Shown: piece by piece, positions 1-6,891 of the stretch
How the letters are laid out: every line of letters begins with the position of its first letter
How positions within the stretch are numbered: position 1 is the stretch's first letter
Assembly (NCBI GenBank): GCA_017987615.1
Contig: JAGNTI010000036.1
Location: 1 to 11,179, forward strand
From: Sediminibacterium sp.
GTDB taxonomy: Bacteria; Bacteroidota; Bacteroidia; Chitinophagales; Chitinophagaceae
Reading direction: 5' to 3'
Length of the DNA: 11,179 bases
Notes under the pieces: generated by a model
Told to the model about the DNA's origin: nothing
Database searches by the model: none
The model's input: the letters and a program-made list of their open reading frames with translations, nothing else
Translations under genes and position numbers: made by a program

Positions 1-26
1 GTATCTAAAGTAACAAATAGTAGGCA

Positions 27-1247
27 CTAAAGTTCGTTTTTGTGCATACCAAAGGCTTTATACATTCTAGACCGGTCAAACATTTTTTCGTTATTGGAAA
101 TGAAAATAGCAGCAACCCCGTTGCCTATAAAGTTGGTAATAGCTCTTGCTTCAGACATAAAGCGGTCTACGCCTAGTAGCAAGGCCAGCCCTTCTATTGG
201 AATTACTTTGGTGGCAGTTAAGGTAGAAGCTAAAATAATAAATCCACTGCCTGTTACACCCGCAGCACCTTTAGAGGTTACCATTAAAATACCAATGATG
301 GTAATGATTTGTTCCAAATCAAGTTGGATATGAAAAACCTGGGCCAAAAATATAATGGCCATCGATAAATAAATAGAAGTGCCGTCCAAATTAAATGAAT
401 AGCCAGCCGGGACCACAAGACCTACCACAGATTTATGGCATCCCATATGTTCTAACTTTTCCATCAGTGATGGTAGTGCCGCTTCTGAAGAAGAAGTGCC
501 TAAAACAATGAGTAGTTCATTTTTAATAAAGCCTAAATATTTCCAAATGCTAATTTTATAATAACGCAAAATAGCGCCAAGCATCAAAAAAATAAACAAT
601 GCCATTGTAATATAAACACATGCCATGAGCTTTCCTAAGGGTAGTAATGTTGCTACGCCATATTTTCCAATCGTGTACGCCATACCGCCAAAAGCCCCAA
701 TGGGCGCTAGTTTCATAACAAGGTGTAGGCCTCTAAATACATATTTAGACATCCAGTACACCTTCGTCAAAATAGCTTCTTTGCTTTTTAATTTACTAAC
801 CACAATGCCAGAGATAATTGCAAAAAGTAAAACCTGAATGGTCAAATTGTCTTTAAAAAACTGAACCCAAGAAATAGAAACATTGCCGCCACTGTATTTT
901 GAAATATCTCCTTTAGCAACAATACTGGTATTTACAGAAGCGCCTGGCTCTAATAAATAACCAACGCCAATACCAATCAATAGTGCTATCGTAGTTACAA
1001 TTTCAAAATACAAAAGAGCCTTGCCGCCCACTTTTCCTACTTTTTTTAAATCCCCCATTCCACAAATACCTGTAACAATGGTTAGTAAAATAATAGGATT
1101 GATAAATAATTTAATAACGTCAATAAAATATTTACCTAAGGGTTGCATTGCTACGCCTGTTGTAGGAAAAAAATGGCCTACAAGTATCCCTGATGTGATA
1201 GCAAATAATACCCAAAAGGTTAAATTGGTTACAATTTTTTTAATCAT
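27..1247 (-). CDS. dctA: DctA-like C4-dicarboxylate:cation symporter (DAACS family)
   Basis: Inner-membrane secondary transporter of the dicarboxylate/amino acid:cation symporter family, 406 residues from the chosen start (E. coli DctA is about 428). Visible family signatures: the Ser-rich HP1 tip TSSSEAALP (251-259), the TM7 cation motif NLDGT (286-290), the HP2 loop GAAGVTGSGF (327-336) and TM8 DRFMSEARAITN (361-372). By alignment in my head to archaeal GltPh, the substrate Arg (R368) and Asn (N372) are kept, but the Asp that holds the amino group of aspartate is Ser365 and a sodium-site Asp is Asn376. This matches DctA rather than a glutamate carrier, so C4-dicarboxylates (succinate, fumarate, malate), perhaps with protons, are the likely cargo; specificity is inferred. 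The ATG at 1247 gives the usual start (MIKKIVTNLTFWVLF); an in-frame ATG at 1289 would add 14 residues (MLYLGHILCKNRVN) that look unlike the family and begin inside a palindrome. Diverges from the SOUL gene. Confidence 0.88.
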   Translation of the reverse strand: MIKKIVTNLTFWVLFAITSGILVGHFFPTTGVAMQPLGKYFIDVIKLFINPIILLTIVTGICGMGDLKKVGKVGGKALLYFEIVTTIALLIGIGVGYLLEPGASVNTSIVAKGDISKYSGGNVSISWVQFFKDNLTIQVLLFAIISGIVVSKLKSKEAILTKVYWMSKYVFRGLHLVMKLAPIGAFGGMAYTIGKYGVATLLPLGKLMACVYITMALFIFLMLGAILRYYKISIWKYLGFIKNELLIVLGTSSSEAALPSLMEKLEHMGCHKSVVGLVVPAGYSFNLDGTSIYLSMAIIFLAQVFHIQLDLEQIITIIGILMVTSKGAAGVTGSGFIILASTLTATKVIPIEGLALLLGVDRFMSEARAITNFIGNGVAAIFISNNEKMFDRSRMYKAFGMHKNEL

Positions 1248-1286
1248 GTTTACGCGGTTCTTACACAAAATGTGCCCTAAATATAG

Positions 1287-1311
1287 CATTTAATTAAATG
1301 GGTTAATAACC
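1287..1311. promoter_or_regulatory. Two abutting palindromes between divergent dctA-like and SOUL genes
   Basis: Positions 1287-1300 (CATTTAATTAAATG) form a perfect 14-base palindrome. Immediately after it, 1301-1311 is a second dyad with 5-base arms GGTTA/TAACC around one base. They sit in the 134-base region between the two divergent starts, about 40 bases upstream of the transporter ATG, where a repressor or activator site would be expected. No regulator gene is adjacent, and the first palindrome is pure A/T apart from its ends, so chance is possible. I found no clean TAnnTTTG promoter here; TATATTTA on the minus strand (about 1279-1286) is a 7-of-8 match. Confidence 0.35.
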
Positions 1312-1381
1312 TATTGACACATGTTGCATTCCTTGTTTTGAACCTATTCAAGTATGTATTGTTATACTACTAAACAGCAAC

Positions 1382-1978
1382 ATGAAAGCTTTATACATTT
1401 TTTTAGGGCTAGGTGCCATTTATATTATTTTTCAATCTTTTATAACCAATAGTGCAGTAAAAACGGAAAAGCAAAAATATAGGACCGTATTAAAGGATGA
1501 TGAGCTTGAAATAAGATACTATCCGTCAGCAACCATGGCCACCGTTTATTCGAGTGCCACAAACTACAAATCAGTGGCAAATAGCGGTTTTGGAAAACTA
1601 GCCCGTTTTATATTTGGCGGCAACAAAGAAAACGAGAGCATTGCCATGACGGCTCCAGTAAGAATGAATATGTCAGAAAAGGGCGCAGAAATGAGTTTTG
1701 TAATGCCCACAAAATACAATGAAAGTAATTTACCTAAACCAAATGACGCGAGCATTCGCATTCATGAGTCAGCTCCGCAATACGCCGCAATAATTTCATT
1801 TGGCGGCTATGCCAACGACGAAAAAATTACGTTGTATAAAAACAAAATATTACAAATTCTCTCGAAGCGCAATATTAAAGTTACAGGTGATTACACTTTT
1901 TTAGGATATAACGCGCCTTATCAAATGATTGCAAGGACCAATGAAATTGCTATTCCCATAGAATGGAATGAACAATAG
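1382..1978 (+). CDS. SOUL-family (heme-binding-like) protein, membrane-anchored
   Basis: 198-residue protein of the SOUL/p22HBP family. Residues 2-21 form a single hydrophobic segment (signal anchor or uncleaved signal; no lipobox Cys), so the domain probably faces the periplasm. The SOUL domain runs from about 32 to 195, with family landmarks EIRYYPSATMATV (43-55), the Gly-rich FIFGGN turn (77-81), IAMTAPV (87-93), MSFVMP (104-109) and LPKPND (117-122). Eukaryotic members bind heme or tetrapyrroles weakly; bacterial roles are mostly unknown. The only histidine is H128, so an axial His as in mouse SOUL is not evident and heme binding is unproven. It lies 62 bases before the TonB-dependent receptor on the same strand, so cotranscription is possible. 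Family call sure, function not. Confidence 0.87.
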   Translation: MKALYIFLGLGAIYIIFQSFITNSAVKTEKQKYRTVLKDDELEIRYYPSATMATVYSSATNYKSVANSGFGKLARFIFGGNKENESIAMTAPVRMNMSEKGAEMSFVMPTKYNESNLPKPNDASIRIHESAPQYAAIISFGGYANDEKITLYKNKILQILSKRNIKVTGDYTFLGYNAPYQMIARTNEIAIPIEWNEQ

Positions 1979-2040
1979 ATACGACTTAAAAACGTTATAG
2001 AATTCAACTAATTAGCGTTTCTATTGTTTAACAAATATCT

Positions 2041-4353
2041 ATGCGTTATAAAATATATATAGTTTCCTTCCTCTTTTGCCTAGGGGCACATTTTACATCA
2101 GTGGCAGCACAACAAAGCTATGTCGTTAGCGGAAGTGTGCGCGACAAACAAACTGGCGAATCCTTAATTAAGGCCGTGGTTCGTATCCAGGAATTACCAA
2201 ATGCTGGTATTATCTCCAATGAGTACGGGTTTTACTCCCTTTCCCTACCAAAGGGCAATTACTCGGTAGTGGTATCACAAGTAGGGTATGAGACGCTGGT
2301 TCAAAAAATAAAACTAGACAGCAGTCAAACCATCAACTTTTCTTTACAAACAAAAAATGTATTAAAAGAAGTGGTGGTGGAGTCGTCTCGCAAAAACGAT
2401 AATTTGACCAAGGCACAAATGGGTACCGAAACCATTAACATGGCAGCCATTAGTAAAGTGCCCGTTATTTTTGGAGAAAAGGATCTTTTAAAAACCATTC
2501 AATTGTTACCAGGCGTAAAATCGGCTGGCGAAGGTAACAGCGGTTTTTTTGTGCGCGGTGGTGGTGCTGATCAAAATTTAATTTTACTAGACGAAGCGCC
2601 CGTATATAATGCCACGCACTTACTTGGATTTTTTAGCACTTTTAATAGTGACGCCATTAAAGATGCGACTATTATAAAAGGCAATAGCCCCAGTCAATAC
2701 GGCGGCAGGCTTTCATCGGTACTTGATGTTAAAATGAAAGAAGGCAATAATCAAAATTATACAGTTAATGGTGGGATTGGACTTATTAGTAGTAAAGTGA
2801 GTGTTGAAGGACCGCTTCAAAAAAATAAATCTTCTTTTATACTTTCTGGTAGAAGAACCTATGCCGATGTGTTTTTAAAAGCGACCGAAAAATTTAAAGA
2901 CAACATTTTATATTTCTATGATTTAAATGCAAAAGCAAATTATCAAATCAACGCAAAAAATAAAATTTACGTATCGGGTTATTTTGGAAGAGATGAGTTG
3001 GGCCTAGGGCAAGACTTTGGTATTGACTGGGGCAATAAAACCGGCACTATCAGATGGAATAAAATTATTAGCAATAAACTCTTTTTAAATACTTCTTTCA
3101 TTTACAGCGACTACAATTATAATGTCAAATTAAAAAATGGAGAAACCAATTTTAATATCAATTCAGAAATTAAAGACGTTAACCTTAAACAAGATTATAC
3201 TTTATATACCAACACCCAAAACACACTTCGCTTTGGGTTTAATACCATCTTACATAATATTAAACCAAGTACATTTAGTGGCACTGTAATTAATAGTGTG
3301 TCTAAAGAGGGCAGAAATGGATTAGAAAACGCAGTTTACCTCACCAACAATTATAAAGCCACCAATCAACTTACCATTGATTATGGAATGCGTTTATCGA
3401 TGTATACTTTAATGGGTGGTGATGTGTATAATATTTATCAAAATGGAGTAGTGAGTTCGTCTATAAAACTTGCACCTTCTAGTTTTGGAAAAACATATGC
3501 AAATCTAGAGCCCCGCATTACCACCAACTTCCGTATCGATGATGAAAAAAGTATAAAAGCGGGCTATGCAAGAAATGTGCAACACTTACACTTATTAAGT
3601 AACTCGGTGGCGTCTAGCCCTTCCGATCAGTGGATTGGCAACTCTTATAATATTAAACCAGAAATTGCAGACCAAATAAGTATTGGATATGTTACAAAAG
3701 TATTCAAAAACAATTTTGAATTTACTACAGAGGCCTATTACAAAAACTTACAAAATCAAATAGACTATAAAGATGGTGCTGAAATTAATACGGTTTCGGA
3801 TGTTGAAAGTGTTTTATTGTATGGTATTGGAAGAGCCTATGGTCTTGAATTATTGTTAAAGAAAAAAGAAGGTCGCTTAACAGGATGGATTGGCTACACA
3901 CTTTCTAAAACAGAAAGAAAAATTGAAGGGATCAATGGGAACAATTGGTACAATGCCCGTCAGGATCGAACGCATGATATATCGGTTGTGGGTATTTATG
4001 ATTTAAACGATCGCTGGTCTTTATCTGGTGTGTTTGTGTACAATACTGGCGACGCGGTAACGTATCCTACCGGAAAATATAATCTACAAGGTCAGACTCT
4101 TTATCAATACGCTGCAAGAAACGCCAATCGTATGCCGGCATACCACCGTCTAGATTTTAGTGCTACTTATGAAAAAAACAAAACCAAAAGAATGCACGGC
4201 TCTTGGAATTTTAGTTTGTACAATGTGTATGGTAGAGAAAATGCGTACCGCATTAGTTTTAAAGACGACCCTAATGATCCTACTAGAACACAAATTATTA
4301 GAACGGCGCTTTTTAAATGGGTGCCAAGTGTAACCTATCAATTCAAATTTTAG
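2041..4353 (+). CDS. TonB-dependent outer-membrane receptor with carboxypeptidase-regulatory-like domain
   Basis: 770-residue outer-membrane active transporter, energised by TonB-ExbB-ExbD. In order: a signal peptide (about 1-23, cleavage after SVAA); a CarboxypepD_reg-like beta-sandwich (about 26-103, VVSGSVRDKQTGESL to the INFSL strand); the VLKEVVVES linker (107-115) typical of Bacteroidota; a plug domain (about 120-235) with LLKTIQLLPGVK, GFFVRGGGADQNLILLDEAPVYN split over 168-190, IIKGNSPSQYGGRLSSVLDV (211-230); then a 22-strand-type barrel ending in aromatic VTYQFKF, the usual assembly signal. No SusD-like gene follows; instead a DUF4249 lipoprotein starts 2 bases after the stop. The substrate cannot be read from the sequence. 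The ATG at 2041 is preceded by an A/T-rich leader without Shine-Dalgarno. No frameshift or truncation is seen. Confidence 0.93.
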   Translation: MRYKIYIVSFLFCLGAHFTSVAAQQSYVVSGSVRDKQTGESLIKAVVRIQELPNAGIISNEYGFYSLSLPKGNYSVVVSQVGYETLVQKIKLDSSQTINFSLQTKNVLKEVVVESSRKNDNLTKAQMGTETINMAAISKVPVIFGEKDLLKTIQLLPGVKSAGEGNSGFFVRGGGADQNLILLDEAPVYNATHLLGFFSTFNSDAIKDATIIKGNSPSQYGGRLSSVLDVKMKEGNNQNYTVNGGIGLISSKVSVEGPLQKNKSSFILSGRRTYADVFLKATEKFKDNILYFYDLNAKANYQINAKNKIYVSGYFGRDELGLGQDFGIDWGNKTGTIRWNKIISNKLFLNTSFIYSDYNYNVKLKNGETNFNINSEIKDVNLKQDYTLYTNTQNTLRFGFNTILHNIKPSTFSGTVINSVSKEGRNGLENAVYLTNNYKATNQLTIDYGMRLSMYTLMGGDVYNIYQNGVVSSSIKLAPSSFGKTYANLEPRITTNFRIDDEKSIKAGYARNVQHLHLLSNSVASSPSDQWIGNSYNIKPEIADQISIGYVTKVFKNNFEFTTEAYYKNLQNQIDYKDGAEINTVSDVESVLLYGIGRAYGLELLLKKKEGRLTGWIGYTLSKTERKIEGINGNNWYNARQDRTHDISVVGIYDLNDRWSLSGVFVYNTGDAVTYPTGKYNLQGQTLYQYAARNANRMPAYHRLDFSATYEKNKTKRMHGSWNFSLYNVYGRENAYRISFKDDPNDPTRTQIIRTALFKWVPSVTYQFKF

Positions 4354-4355
4354 GC

Positions 4356-5150
4356 ATGAAAAAAATATTATTTATTCTAGCGTTTTTTACTACAATACTT
4401 ATTGGTTGCGACAAAGAAATTAGTTTAGTATTGGATGATAACAAACCAGTGCTCGTTATTGATGGTAGCATTACAGATCAGGCTGGGCCTTATTTTGTGC
4501 AGCTTTCGATGACTACACCGATTACTAATCCAACGCGTATAAATGGTGTAAATAATGCCCGCGTAATCATTACAGACCAGGCGGGTGTTAAAGACAGTTT
4601 ACAACTTGTAAGTAACGGCCTTTATAAAACACAAAAAATAAAAGGCATTGAAGGCGGCACCTACAACTTAGAAGTGTTGGTAGATCAAAAAAAATATACC
4701 GCTTCTGCTACCATGCCATTAAAAGTTAATTTCGATAGCCTTCGCATTAATACTTTTCCTTTTAATGGAGAAATTAGATACAGTGTTATTCCAGTATATG
4801 CTGATCCTGTAACACTAGGTAACAGTTACCGATTTATTCAAAAAATCAACGACACCATCGACCCAACTTTTCATGTGTTCAATGATAATCTTAATAATGG
4901 AAAAGTAAATCAACGACCATTACGCGGTGGTGACGATAATTTAAAAATCAAACCTCGTGACAATGTTTTTGTAGAAATGCAATGCATTTCAAATACAAGC
5001 TATACCTATTATTATAGTTTAAACCTTCAATCTGGCGCAGGACCCGGTGGTGGCACAGCGCCATCTAATCCACCGTCCAATATAGAAGGTGGCGCACTCG
5101 GAATTTTTTCGGCACATTCTGTTCAGCGTAAAACGATTACGATTCGGTAA
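4356..5150 (+). CDS. DUF4249 family lipoprotein, partner of the upstream TonB-dependent receptor
   Basis: 264-residue secreted lipoprotein. Start chosen at 4356 (MKKILFILAFF), 2 bases after the receptor stop; an upstream in-frame ATG (4317) would overlap the receptor and bury the signal peptide. The lipobox LIGC puts the acylated Cys at residue 18, followed by DKE, an acidic/Lys-rich stretch like Bacteroidota lipoprotein-export signals, so surface exposure is plausible. The N-terminal half has the DUF4249 pattern: PVLVIDGSITDQAGPYFVQL (28-47), then beta-rich segments with NARVIITDQAGV (about 65-76) and GLYKT, EGGTYNLEV. The C-terminus carries a Gly/Pro-rich stretch (GAGPGGGTAPSNPPSN) before GALGIFSAHSVQRKTITI, the family's usual end. 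DUF4249 genes commonly sit beside TonB-dependent receptors, suggesting a SusD-like or lid-like role, but that is inference; biochemical function is unknown. Confidence 0.85.
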   Translation: MKKILFILAFFTTILIGCDKEISLVLDDNKPVLVIDGSITDQAGPYFVQLSMTTPITNPTRINGVNNARVIITDQAGVKDSLQLVSNGLYKTQKIKGIEGGTYNLEVLVDQKKYTASATMPLKVNFDSLRINTFPFNGEIRYSVIPVYADPVTLGNSYRFIQKINDTIDPTFHVFNDNLNNGKVNQRPLRGGDDNLKIKPRDNVFVEMQCISNTSYTYYYSLNLQSGAGPGGGTAPSNPPSNIEGGALGIFSAHSVQRKTITIR

Positions 5151-5183
5151 AGAAAATTGTGATTTTGGAAACAACCGGGCATT

Positions 5184-5214
5184 AAAAAGCCCCAGTAATT
5201 AAAACTGAGGCTTT
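5184..5214 (-). terminator. Intrinsic terminator of tRNA-Phe
   Basis: Arms 5186-5196 and 5204-5214 form an 11-bp stem with a 7-base A/T loop, starting 2 bases after the mature tRNA end. Read on the minus strand the one imperfect position is a U-G wobble and the stem is followed by a run of five U (5188-5184). Read on the plus strand the same position is a C-A mismatch and there is no U-run after the stem. The asymmetry indicates a minus-strand terminator for the tRNA; it may help only weakly to end DUF4249 transcripts coming the other way. Confidence 0.6.
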
Positions 5215-5215
5215 G

Positions 5216-5288
5216 TGGTGTGGGCCGGGATCGAACCGGCGACACAAGGATTTTCAGTCCTTTGCTCTACCGACTGAGCTACCGCACC
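5216..5288 (-). tRNA. tRNA-Phe (anticodon GAA)
   Basis: 73-base cloverleaf read on the minus strand. Acceptor arms GGTGCGG (5288-5282) and CCACACC (5223-5217); D-arm GCTC...GAGC (5279-5264); anticodon stem AAGGA/TCCTT with loop CTGAAAA, anticodon GAA at 5255-5253; variable loop GTGTC; T-arm GCCGG/CCGGC with loop TTCGATC; discriminator A73 at 5216. CCA is not encoded (the DNA continues ACAAAG). One oddity: acceptor pair 5-68 is C-A, not Watson-Crick; all other stems pair fully. It has its own promoter and terminator and lies 65 bases downstream of asnS on the same strand. Confidence 0.95.
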
Positions 5289-5305
5289 ATTCCCATTCGG
5301 GGCAG

Positions 5306-5337
5306 CAAAAATAGGGGGATTTCACATATAATCCACA
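5306..5337 (-). promoter_or_regulatory. Promoter of tRNA-Phe (Bacteroidota type)
   Basis: On the minus strand TATTTTTG (5313-5306) matches the Bacteroidota -7 consensus TAnnTTTG exactly. A TGTG (5337-5334), a 3-of-4 match to the -33 TTTG element, lies 20 bases upstream, a usual spacing. The -7 box ends 17 bases before the mature tRNA 5' end, leaving a short leader for RNase P to remove. It lies in the 65-base asnS-tRNA gap, so the tRNA need not depend on asnS read-through. Confidence 0.5.
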
Positions 5338-5353
5338 GTTCAATCCATATTTT

Positions 5354-6805
5354 TTAAAATTCGCAATTCTTTGGTGTTCTCGCAAAAGCAATCACGTCTC
5401 TGATATTACCCATGCCGGTAACAAATTGCACCATTCTTTCAAATCCTAATCCAAAACCAGCGTGTGGTACGGTACCAAAGCGGCGGGTATCTAAATACCA
5501 GCTCATTTCATGTGTAGGAATATGCATTTCTTCCATGCGCGCTACTAATTTATCGAGGCGCTCTTCTCTTTGTGAACCACCCACAATTTCTCCAATACCT
5601 GGAGCTAAAATATCCATAGCTGCAACGGTTTGTTTGCCTGGCTCACAACCATCATTTAAGCGCATGTAAAAAGCCTTAATAGCAGCTGGGTATCCAGTAA
5701 CAATAACGGGCTTTTTAAAATGTTTTTCTACGAGATAACGCTCGTGTTCACTTTGCATATCAATGCCCCAACTCACGTCGTATTTAAATTTCTTTTTCTT
5801 GTACGCTGGTGAGTCTAATAAAATTGCAATCGCTTCTGTGTAAGTGATGCGCTCAAATTTACTATCCGTAACAAATTTTAATTTTTCAATTAAACCAAAC
5901 TCTTGTCTTTCGTTTGTTGGTTTTTGTTTTTCTTCTTCTGCTAAACGTTGATCTAAAAACGCCAAATCATCGGCGCAATTTTCCATCGCATATTTAATCA
6001 GGTATTGAATAAATTCTTCGGCTAAATTTTGGTTGTCTTCAATATCACAAAAAGCCATTTCGGGTTCGATCATCCAAAATTCGGCAAGGTGTCTTGTGGT
6101 GTTTGAATTTTCTGCTCTAAAGGTTGGGCCAAAGGTATAAATCTCTGAAAAGGCCATGGCACCTAACTCTCCTTCGAGTTGACCACTTACAGTTAGGTTG
6201 GTACTTTTTCCAAAAAAGTCTTGTGAAAAATCGATATCGCCGCTTTCGGTTTTTGGTGCAGAACCGTCTACAGGTAATGTCGTTACTCTAAACATTTCAC
6301 CAGCACCTTCTGCGTCACTTGCGGTAATAATAGGCGTGTGCAAATACACAAATCCTTTTTCATTAAAAAATTGATGTACTGCAAATGCGAGTGCATGTCT
6401 AATTCTGAAAACAGCACTAAACGTATTCGTTCTAAAACGCAAGTGTGCAATTTCTCTTAAAAACTCAAGACTGTGTTTTTTAGGCTGCAATGGATATTGT
6501 TCCGCGTCACTATCACCTAGTATTTCTACGCTAGTTGCTTTTATTTCTACAGACTGTCCTTTACCCAAAGATTCAATCAGTGTGCCTTCTACTTTTAAAG
6601 AAGCACCCGTTGTAATGCGCTTTAAAGTAGCGTCATCTAATAGGCCTAATTCGGCTACTACCTGAATATTATGATTGGTGCTACCATCATTTAAGGCAAT
6701 AAACTGATTGTTGCGAAAGCTACGTACCCAACCCATGGCGGTTACGGTTTGACCGGTAAGGCTGCCTGTTAAGAGGGCCTTAATTTTTGTTCTTTTGTTA
6801 AACAT
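5354..6805 (-). CDS. asnS: Asparagine-tRNA ligase (AsnRS)
   Basis: Cytoplasmic class IIb aminoacyl-tRNA synthetase charging tRNA-Asn with asparagine using ATP; 483 residues (E. coli 466). An N-terminal OB-fold anticodon-binding domain (about 18-95, [20 protein letters not shown]) is followed by the class II catalytic core: motif 1 region [20 protein letters not shown] with P158, motif 2 [21 protein letters not shown] split around 229-249, and motif 3 GFGLGFERM (450-458), ending [14 protein letters not shown]. The RAENSNT..HLAEFWM wording separates AsnRS from AspRS. An insert around 280-340 ([14 protein letters not shown] to [10 protein letters not shown]) is Lys/Glu-rich. The ATG at 6805 is chosen over an upstream in-frame TTG because that codon lies within the promoter and would be upstream of the expected transcript start. 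Presence of AsnRS means direct Asn-tRNA charging. Confidence 0.97.
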   Translation of the reverse strand: MFNKRTKIKALLTGSLTGQTVTAMGWVRSFRNNQFIALNDGSTNHNIQVVAELGLLDDATLKRITTGASLKVEGTLIESLGKGQSVEIKATSVEILGDSDAEQYPLQPKKHSLEFLREIAHLRFRTNTFSAVFRIRHALAFAVHQFFNEKGFVYLHTPIITASDAEGAGEMFRVTTLPVDGSAPKTESGDIDFSQDFFGKSTNLTVSGQLEGELGAMAFSEIYTFGPTFRAENSNTTRHLAEFWMIEPEMAFCDIEDNQNLAEEFIQYLIKYAMENCADDLAFLDQRLAEEEKQKPTNERQEFGLIEKLKFVTDSKFERITYTEAIAILLDSPAYKKKKFKYDVSWGIDMQSEHERYLVEKHFKKPVIVTGYPAAIKAFYMRLNDGCEPGKQTVAAMDILAPGIGEIVGGSQREERLDKLVARMEEMHIPTHEMSWYLDTRRFGTVPHAGFGLGFERMVQFVTGMGNIRDVIAFARTPKNCEF

Positions 6806-6813
6806 AGTGGCTG

Positions 6814-6843
6814 CAAAGATAATTTGTTTGTAGAACAAGCAAA
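6814..6843 (-). promoter_or_regulatory. asnS promoter, Bacteroidota -33/-7 type
   Basis: On the minus strand TTTG (6843-6840) and TATCTTTG (6821-6814) match the Bacteroidota -33 and -7 elements (TTTG, TAnnTTTG), separated by 18 bases. Only 8 bases lie between the -7 box and the ATG at 6805, so transcription should start about 3-5 bases before the start codon, giving a nearly leaderless mRNA. The elements overlap an inverted repeat at 6823-6843. Confidence 0.6.
6823..6843. promoter_or_regulatory. Inverted repeat over the asnS -33 region
   Basis: Arms TTTGTTTG (6823-6830) and CAAGCAAA (6836-6843) are complementary at 7 of 8 positions around a 5-base centre TAGAA. The repeat covers the -33 element and spacer of the asnS promoter, and lies 49 bases upstream of the divergent Rieske gene. 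Its place would suit an operator serving one or both genes; its A/T-rich simplicity makes chance a real alternative. Confidence 0.3.
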
Positions 6844-6891
6844 CATTCTATCCTAAAGTTTGTTAAATTCAACACACGAAATCATCACACC

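Noticed and set aside
40..333. Plus-strand ORF of 97 codons at the left end
   Set aside because: Lies wholly opposite the dctA-like coding region, which has clear family motifs; no independent signal. The plus-strand ORFs at 625-837 and 1021-1293 are the same kind of shadow.
1353..1368. TATGTATTG / TTATACT as promoter elements for the SOUL gene
   Set aside because: Neither fits TAnnTTTG nor a sigma70 pair with proper spacing to an upstream element; too weak to annotate.
1564..1761. Minus-strand ORF of 65 codons
   Set aside because: Antisense shadow of the SOUL gene with no recognisable domain.
4150..4341. Minus-strand ORF of 63 codons
   Set aside because: Antisense to the 3' end of the TonB-dependent receptor; composition typical of a shadow frame.
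5177..5192. GGGC / GCCC hairpin overlapping the tRNA terminator, possible antiterminator
   Set aside because: Only 4 bp, no ligand-binding leader upstream, and a tRNA gene gives no reason for attenuation.
5412..5669. Plus-strand ORF of 85 codons
   Set aside because: Antisense to the conserved catalytic part of asnS.
6806..6838. Upstream TTG start for asnS adding 11 residues
   Set aside because: The TTG overlaps the promoter region upstream of the expected transcript start, and the extra residues are not part of the family's usual N-terminus.
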